This document shows positions 60,601 through 64,000 of a DNA stretch of 64,000 nt, piece by piece (positions within the stretch are counted from its first letter, which is position 1; each line of letters begins with the position of its first letter). This stretch comes from Formosa algae (lineage in GTDB: Bacteria; Bacteroidota; Bacteroidia; Flavobacteriales; Flavobacteriaceae). The translations under genes were made by a program, and so were the position numbers. The DNA lies in assembly GCF_001439665.1 (NCBI RefSeq), contig NZ_LMAK01000078.1:1-64000 (forward strand), read 5' to 3'. The notes beneath the pieces are model-generated. The model was not told where the DNA came from. It searched no databases and was given only the letters and a program-made list of their open reading frames with translations.

Positions 60601-61198
60601 AGATTTTTACATCTGGATTCTTCTCTTTATGTTGCTCAATACGTCTGAACAGTATAGGGTGACACCATGCCGGATTTGCGCCGGTTATTAAAAAACAATC
60701 GGCTAATTCTATATCTTCATAAGAGATAGGCACAGAATCTTCACCAAATGTTTTTTTATAACCAACAACAGCAGAACTCATACATAACCTAGAATTTGTA
60801 TCTATGTTATTGGTTCCTAAAAATCCTTTAGTTAGTTTGTTTGCAATATAGTATTCTTCGGTTAAGCACTGTCCAGACACATAAAACCCCACGCTGTCTG
60901 GACCATATTTTTGTATAATAGATTTAAAAACTTTTGCCGCACGATCTAAAGCCGTATCCCAACTTACGCGCTCTAACGGATGAGATTTACTCCATCGCAT
61001 TTCAGGATACAACAGTCTATCTGAAACATCGTTGGCAACGTAATGTAAGTTCATACCTTTAGAACACAACATCCCTCTGTTTACCGGATGCTCTTTATCG
61101 CCCTCCACATAAACCTTATTATGTTCATCCTTCTTTACAATAATACCACAGCCAACACCACAGTATGAACACGTTGTTTTAATTTCTTTTTGAGGCAT
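57674..61198 (-). CDS. Assimilatory nitrate reductase fused to NirB-like flavoprotein and BFD domain
   Basis: The 1174-residue product joins three parts. Residues ~1-690 are a molybdenum oxidoreductase: 4Fe-4S ligands C10, C13, C17 and C45, NSRLCMSSAVVGY with the Mo ligand Cys, and the bis-MGD C-terminal part (VVEVTSAKGVVRVRAKV). Residues ~695-1095 are an NAD(P)H/FAD domain (IIVVGAGAAAFRFIQNY, VTIVGGGLLGLELAAALKHR) as in NirB. Residues ~1115-1174 are a BFD-like 2Fe-2S domain (VCSCSQVGEGN, GLGCGSCKTEV). It would pass electrons from NAD(P)H to nitrate in one polypeptide. Fusion order agrees with NasA-type enzymes in Bacteroidota. Confidence 0.9.
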   Translation of the reverse strand: MPQKEIKTTCSYCGVGCGIIVKKDEHNKVYVEGDKEHPVNRGMLCSKGMNLHYVANDVSDRLLYPEMRWSKSHPLERVSWDTALDRAAKVFKSIIQKYGPDSVGFYVSGQCLTEEYYIANKLTKGFLGTNNIDTNSRLCMSSAVVGYKKTFGEDSVPISYEDIELADCFLITGANPAWCHPILFRRIEQHKEKNPDVKILVVDPRKTDSANFADVHLQILPGTDVILYNAIGRRLIERRMIDKNFIKDHTENFEKYKKQVLGTSLKEAATLCGITVDEIKKAAQIIGNSKAFISMWAMGLNQSAIGTHKNYALLNLSLITGQVGKPGCGPFSLTGQPNAMGGREVGGMANLLAVHKDLFNEKHRQEVADFWKVDKISDKAGYTATEMFDALESGKMKAVWVVCTNPMVSMPNAHKIEKALKHAKFVVVQDISNRSDTLEHADLVLPAAAWLEKEGTMTNSERRISYLPKGIEAPGEAKPDVEILCEFAQKMGFEGFDYNSTAEIYQEYCEMTKGSNIDVSELSYDRLKGEGTFQWPVSETHKAGTPRLFQDKKFYTPSQKAMFNVPEFIKNTSNLPNETFPLILTTGRVRDQWHTMTKTGKVSRLKTHYSTPVLEISQVDAFLNKIKDGDVVEVTSAKGVVRVRAKVTDSVKKGVVFLPMHWGKQLQSDLNRANNLTHTIVDPISKEPDFKFTRVSVSKYKKETEKIIVVGAGAAAFRFIQNYREHSETDKIVVFSKEINPFYNRVLLPEYITEELSWEQLQKIKEKELKKLQIELHSETFIVEIDRDNKLATDNHGNYHAYDKLILATGSRSFVPNDVQLNLPGRFTLRSKDDADRFKSYLDGTNLKAEDQHVTIVGGGLLGLELAAALKHRNVNTTIIQRASNLMERQLDPISCKLLAKHVQELGIQIYFSNEVSTVFDDENTKNALNITLKSGKTFKSNAIVYAIGTRPNIEIAKSSGVACGRGIKVNHHLQSSDPSIFAIGEIAEFNNNILGITSAAEEQAAILANYLAGDISSMYKGSVSMNILKFSDLDLCSLGNISVPENDNSYEEIIFMDMSKRYYKKCIVKDDLLVGAVLMGDKNEFAEFKTLIESKVELSDKRDKLLRGASSDKPMVGKLVCSCSQVGEGNITEAITNGCTNFTELCNQTGAGLGCGSCKTEVREILNNHKVLA

Positions 61199-61279
61199 AT
61201 TCAGGATTTAAATATATTATCTATTCTACTAAAAGTAATGAAACTATCTATTACGAAGTCATTATTTGAATGACATTTT

Positions 61280-62695
61280 TTAAATGGATTGTGTTAGCAT
61301 TTCTGCTTCTAAATCGTCTTCTATTTCTTTTTCAATGATTGAATCTTCTACTGGAGCGAACTTAATAGCTAATACACCTATAGCAACAATGATTACTGTA
61401 AATCCGATTAACAAGAAACCACTTGAAACTGCCGAAGAAGACGCTGCAGATTGTGCTGCTTGAATGGCTTCTGCACCCATACCTTCTGTCGCTGTTATTG
61501 CTGCTTTTTCTGCTACAGCCGATTTAGATTTTAATAAAATAGCGGCTAAGAATGCGCCTACATTACCTCCTGCTCCAACAATTCCAGAAATAGACCCAAT
61601 TGCTTTTGGATTTACAAACGGGACCACAGAAAAGGTTGCTCCTTCGGCCATTTGCACTGTTAAACTAAACAATACTAATAATGCAATGCCGACAAAAATT
61701 CCAGTTGCAGTAGAGAATAATGCCAACATGATACCTTCTGCTGCTAAAATAACGGCTAGGAATAATACACGTCCGCGTAGTCCTTTTAATTTTCCAAATT
61801 TATCTCCAAAGAAGCCTCCTAGCGTTCTGGCAAAAATATTCATTAATGCAAAAGACAATACAATATTACCCGCAGTAACCCGCTCTAATTGAAAGGTGTT
61901 TTGCAGATAATCATCCATCGTTCCATACACAGTCAATTCAATTCCGAAACAGGCTGCATAGACTAAGAATAAAATCCAAACGCGGTAATCTTTGATGGCT
62001 TCTAAAAAGCTAACATCATCTTTTTTAGCGACAGGCATTTCACCAGTTGCTTTCAAATCTTTATAATTTCCTTGTAACGTATCTTGAGTAAAATTGTAAT
62101 ATACAAGTCCCATTAAAAAACACACTACACCAGCTACAATCGTAGAATAACGCCAAGCTTCAGACTCTGCTGCTCCAAAGGCTACAACTGCTGCTGCTAT
62201 TATTGGCATCCCTAAACGATTAGCTCCACCTCCTAAATTCCCCCAACCGGCAGAAGTTGCATTCGCAGTTCCTACAATATTTGGAGCAAACATAATTGAC
62301 GTATGAAATTGTGTGATAACAAACGATGCTCCAATAAAACCAATAAAAAATCGGCAAACTAAAAACTGAAGAGGAGTTTGTACAAATCCTAATAAAATAA
62401 CGGGAATGGCTCCTAAAACAAGTAACCATGAATAACACAAACGCGGTCCGTATTTATCACATAATTTACCAATTAATAAACGAGCAAATACAGTTCCTGA
62501 AACTGCAAGAATAATAGAGTTCCATTTTTGTGACGGTGATAATCCTAAATCTTTAACAACATCTGGCATAAAAGGTACGATACCAAACCAGGCAAAGAAA
62601 CATAAGAAAAAGGCGATTGATGTAATCCAGAATGTTCGGATAGGAAGACTCTTTACATTTAAAAGGTCTAATTTTGTAGCTTTTGTTGGATTCAT
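61280..62695 (-). CDS. NarK/NasA-type nitrate/nitrite transporter (MFS)
   Basis: The 471-residue product has 12 helices and nitrate-transporter signatures GWGNLGGGANRLGMPII (nitrate signature 1) and SISGIVGAGGNVGAFLAAILLKSK (signature 2), with Arg residues in helices 2 and 8 region (FARLLIGKLCDKYG). It imports nitrate for the reductase encoded 82 bp downstream. A cluster of TACGTA/TACTTA motifs lies before its start. Confidence 0.92.
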   Translation of the reverse strand: MNPTKATKLDLLNVKSLPIRTFWITSIAFFLCFFAWFGIVPFMPDVVKDLGLSPSQKWNSIILAVSGTVFARLLIGKLCDKYGPRLCYSWLLVLGAIPVILLGFVQTPLQFLVCRFFIGFIGASFVITQFHTSIMFAPNIVGTANATSAGWGNLGGGANRLGMPIIAAAVVAFGAAESEAWRYSTIVAGVVCFLMGLVYYNFTQDTLQGNYKDLKATGEMPVAKKDDVSFLEAIKDYRVWILFLVYAACFGIELTVYGTMDDYLQNTFQLERVTAGNIVLSFALMNIFARTLGGFFGDKFGKLKGLRGRVLFLAVILAAEGIMLALFSTATGIFVGIALLVLFSLTVQMAEGATFSVVPFVNPKAIGSISGIVGAGGNVGAFLAAILLKSKSAVAEKAAITATEGMGAEAIQAAQSAASSSAVSSGFLLIGFTVIIVAIGVLAIKFAPVEDSIIEKEIEDDLEAEMLTQSI

Positions 62696-62727
62696 AATAT
62701 TGGAATTTTACGTTTACATGATAAAAC

Positions 62728-62785
62728 TAAGTAATAATACTTAATTTATACGTAATTATCTACGTAATTTTTCAATTATTACGTA
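62728..62785 (-). promoter_or_regulatory. Cluster of TACGTA/TACTTA sites before the nitrate transporter gene
   Basis: TAAGTAATAATACTTA at 62728-62743 is a perfect palindrome. TACGTA occurs at 62749-62754, 62761-62766 and 62780-62785. Four half-site units in 58 bp before a nitrate gene, next to a NarL-type regulator, suggest its binding sites. Confidence 0.5.
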
Positions 62786-62870
62786 GATAGTAAAATTTCA
62801 AGCTTAAATTATCAATCTTTTAATAATAACACCTAAAAAGCTATAATATAATGATATACATTTTTATAAA

Positions 62871-63521
62871 CTAAACCAATCGATACTTAGAAGCTACTTT
62901 GGTAAGCTCGATTAAGTTCTTAACGTCTAATTTTTTCATTAAATTAAATCTATGTACTTCTGCAGTTCGCTTACTCACATCTAAATCTTCGGCAATTTCT
63001 TTATTACTCTTACCATCTAACACCAATCCTAAAATTTGCTTTTCACGTTTTGTGAGCTTAAAAGTTGCTTCTGGCTGGTCTTCTTCTACTTGTTGTCCGC
63101 CTTTATTAACCATACTATTTATAATAATAGATGATATATCTCCAGTAAAATACTTACCTCCGCTAGCAATCATTTGTAAAGCTTTCATAAATTCTTCTTT
63201 ACTTGATCCTTTTAATAAGTAGCCATCTGCTCCTGCATTTATAGCATTTAAAACATATTCTTCAGAGTCGTGCATGGAGAGCACTAATGTTTTTACAGCT
63301 TTATTTGTCTTTTTTAATTCAGCAACCACTTCAATTCCATTCATTTCTGGCATACGTATATCCACAATCAACACATCTGGAAGCGCAGTTTCTACGACAT
63401 CTAAAGCTTCTTTTCCATTAGAGGCTTCTGCTACAACATGAATTCCTTCTTGGTCTTCTAACAATGATTTTATGCCGTCACGAACTAAAATATGATCGTC
63501 TGCTAACACTACATTTATCAT
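62871..63521 (-). CDS. NarL/LuxR-family response regulator
   Basis: Residues 1-120 are a receiver domain with acid pair D8-D9, phosphoacceptor D54 (VLIVDIRMPEMNG) and K104-type Lys in LLKGSSKEEF. Residues ~150-216 are a LuxR helix-turn-helix (LTKREKQILGLVLDGKSNKEIAEDLDVSKRTAEVHRFNLMKKLDVKN). The kinase gene at 63583 upstream is its natural partner. It likely switches on the nitrate genes on both strands. Confidence 0.92.
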   Translation of the reverse strand: MINVVLADDHILVRDGIKSLLEDQEGIHVVAEASNGKEALDVVETALPDVLIVDIRMPEMNGIEVVAELKKTNKAVKTLVLSMHDSEEYVLNAINAGADGYLLKGSSKEEFMKALQMIASGGKYFTGDISSIIINSMVNKGGQQVEEDQPEATFKLTKREKQILGLVLDGKSNKEIAEDLDVSKRTAEVHRFNLMKKLDVKNLIELTKVASKYRLV

Positions 63522-63542
63522 ATACTTATATATTCTATTTAA

Positions 63543-63571
63543 TACGTAGCAAAATAATCAAAAAATAAGTA
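63543..63571 (-). promoter_or_regulatory. TACGTA and TAAGTA before the response regulator gene
   Basis: TACGTA at 63543-63548 and TAAGTA at 63566-63571 lie in the 61-bp gap between kinase and regulator genes. They match the motifs before moeA and the nitrate transporter, so the regulator may control itself. Confidence 0.35.
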
Positions 63572-63582
63572 AATACACCTAA

Positions 63583-64000
63583 TTAAATTGGGATATTTAA
63601 AGTGATTCGGGTTCCTGTTTCTGGAGAAGAACTTAAAAACAGACGACCATTTATGTAATTTATACGCTCTTTCATAAAGGTCATTCCCATACCACCAACA
63701 CCTGTCTTAATGTTTTTAGGGCGATTCACATCAAACCCCTTTCCATCGTCATCAATCGTAATACTTAACATGTGATCACTATGAGACACGGACACTAAAA
63801 TATAAGAGGAATCAGCATATTTAATCGCATTATTAATCGCTTCTTGAGTAATGCGATAAATATTAATTTCGACTAAAGAATCTAATCGCTTATTGAAGTT
63901 TTTACGATTGTAAAGTTCTATGGTTTTACCTGTAAGTTTAGATAACTCGTGCGTTAATTTTGATAGCGCCGAGACAATTCCATAATCACTTAATTCTGGT
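63583..64000 (-). CDS. Sensor histidine kinase, C-terminal part, cut by the window edge
   Basis: The minus-strand frame is open to the right window edge. It contains [20 protein letters not shown], an N-box of HisKA_3 (NarX-type) kinases, then [13 protein letters not shown] (G1) and [21 protein letters not shown] (G2), ending TRITLNIPI. The dimerisation His box and sensor domain lie outside. An internal ATG near 63795 is not the real start. It is the presumed partner of the response regulator 62 bp downstream. Confidence 0.9.
   Translation of the reverse strand, partial: PELSDYGIVSALSKLTHELSKLTGKTIELYNRKNFNKRLDSLVEINIYRITQEAINNAIKYADSSYILVSVSHSDHMLSITIDDDGKGFDVNRPKNIKTGVGGMGMTFMKERINYINGRLFLSSSPETGTRITLNIPI

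Noticed and set aside
61258-61274. Hairpin GTCATT-ATTTG-AATGAC as a terminator after the nitrate transporter gene
   Set aside because: The stem is only 6 bp and no T run follows on the minus strand; the nitrate reductase gene probably shares the transcript.
61464-61892. Open frame on the plus strand within the nitrate transporter gene
   Set aside because: It is antisense to a strong MFS gene and its product is low-complexity (Ala, Pro, Thr, Asn), with no motif.

Overview
The window looks like the chromosome of a marine-type member of the Flavobacteriaceae (Bacteroidota). It is AT-rich, its genes mostly lack strong ribosome binding sites, and it encodes many flavobacterial families: TlpA/DUF4369 lipoproteins, SusC-like plug and CarboxypepD_reg segments, a LytTR regulator with membrane helices, a MoaCB fusion and a rubredoxin-domain protein beside nitrate reductase. 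Genus cannot be assigned from the sequence alone.

Layout. 1-3.3 kb: cut end of a membrane protein gene, a retropepsin-like protease, a LysR remnant, and an HxlR regulator divergent from a frameshifted quinone-oxidoreductase gene. 3.3-8.8 kb: array 1 of cassette-like genes separated by ~130-bp attC-like repeats. 8.8-12.4 kb: Fur-family regulator divergent from a thioredoxin-reductase-like flavoprotein, then DsrE-like and YdeI-like proteins. 12.4-19.4 kb: array 2, with a TPR protein, RteC-like C-terminus, DUF3800 and XRE regulator. 19.4-36.2 kb: separate metabolic or hypothetical genes (ECF42-type sigma operon, TlpA-like protein, PhzF, glycosyltransferase, GH30 enzyme, hydrolases, DUF4139 fusion), many preceded by one conserved upstream box. 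36.2-43.4 kb: array 3, with an HExxH protein, a possible HEPN protein, a DUF4297-like nuclease plus HerA ATPase pair resembling known antiphage systems, and a second XRE membrane regulator. 43.4-49.1 kb: lipoprotein and small genes, an ArsC-like protein and a metallophosphoesterase. 49.2-64 kb: nitrate assimilation. The plus strand carries molybdenum-cofactor and siroheme genes (moeA, ModE-like, TauE/SafE, mobA, cobA, precorrin-2 dehydrogenase, moaD, moaE, moaCB, moaA). The minus strand carries histidine kinase, NarL-type regulator, nitrate/nitrite transporter, a nitrate reductase fused to a NirB-like flavoprotein, and a rubredoxin protein. Together these would import nitrate, reduce it and make the cofactors; no nitrite reductase is visible here.

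Main discovery candidate. The three arrays behave like integron cassette arrays. Each spacer is an imperfect palindrome with a conserved central hairpin. The sequence just left of each cassette (GTT plus a variable part) is the reverse complement of the sequence just right of the same cassette, and this variable part differs between cassettes (several 9-10/10 matches). Each array starts at a conserved leader with a short palindrome and an AGGAGTT end. The leader belongs to a larger upstream module (a TTACGG box, a TTATTTTTAG box exactly 37 bp later, and a crossover-like end about 108 bp from the TTACGG box in the best copies) found at about ten places between 3 and 36 kb. No integrase gene lies in the window. 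I infer attC-like and attI-like sites acted on by an integrase located elsewhere or lost.
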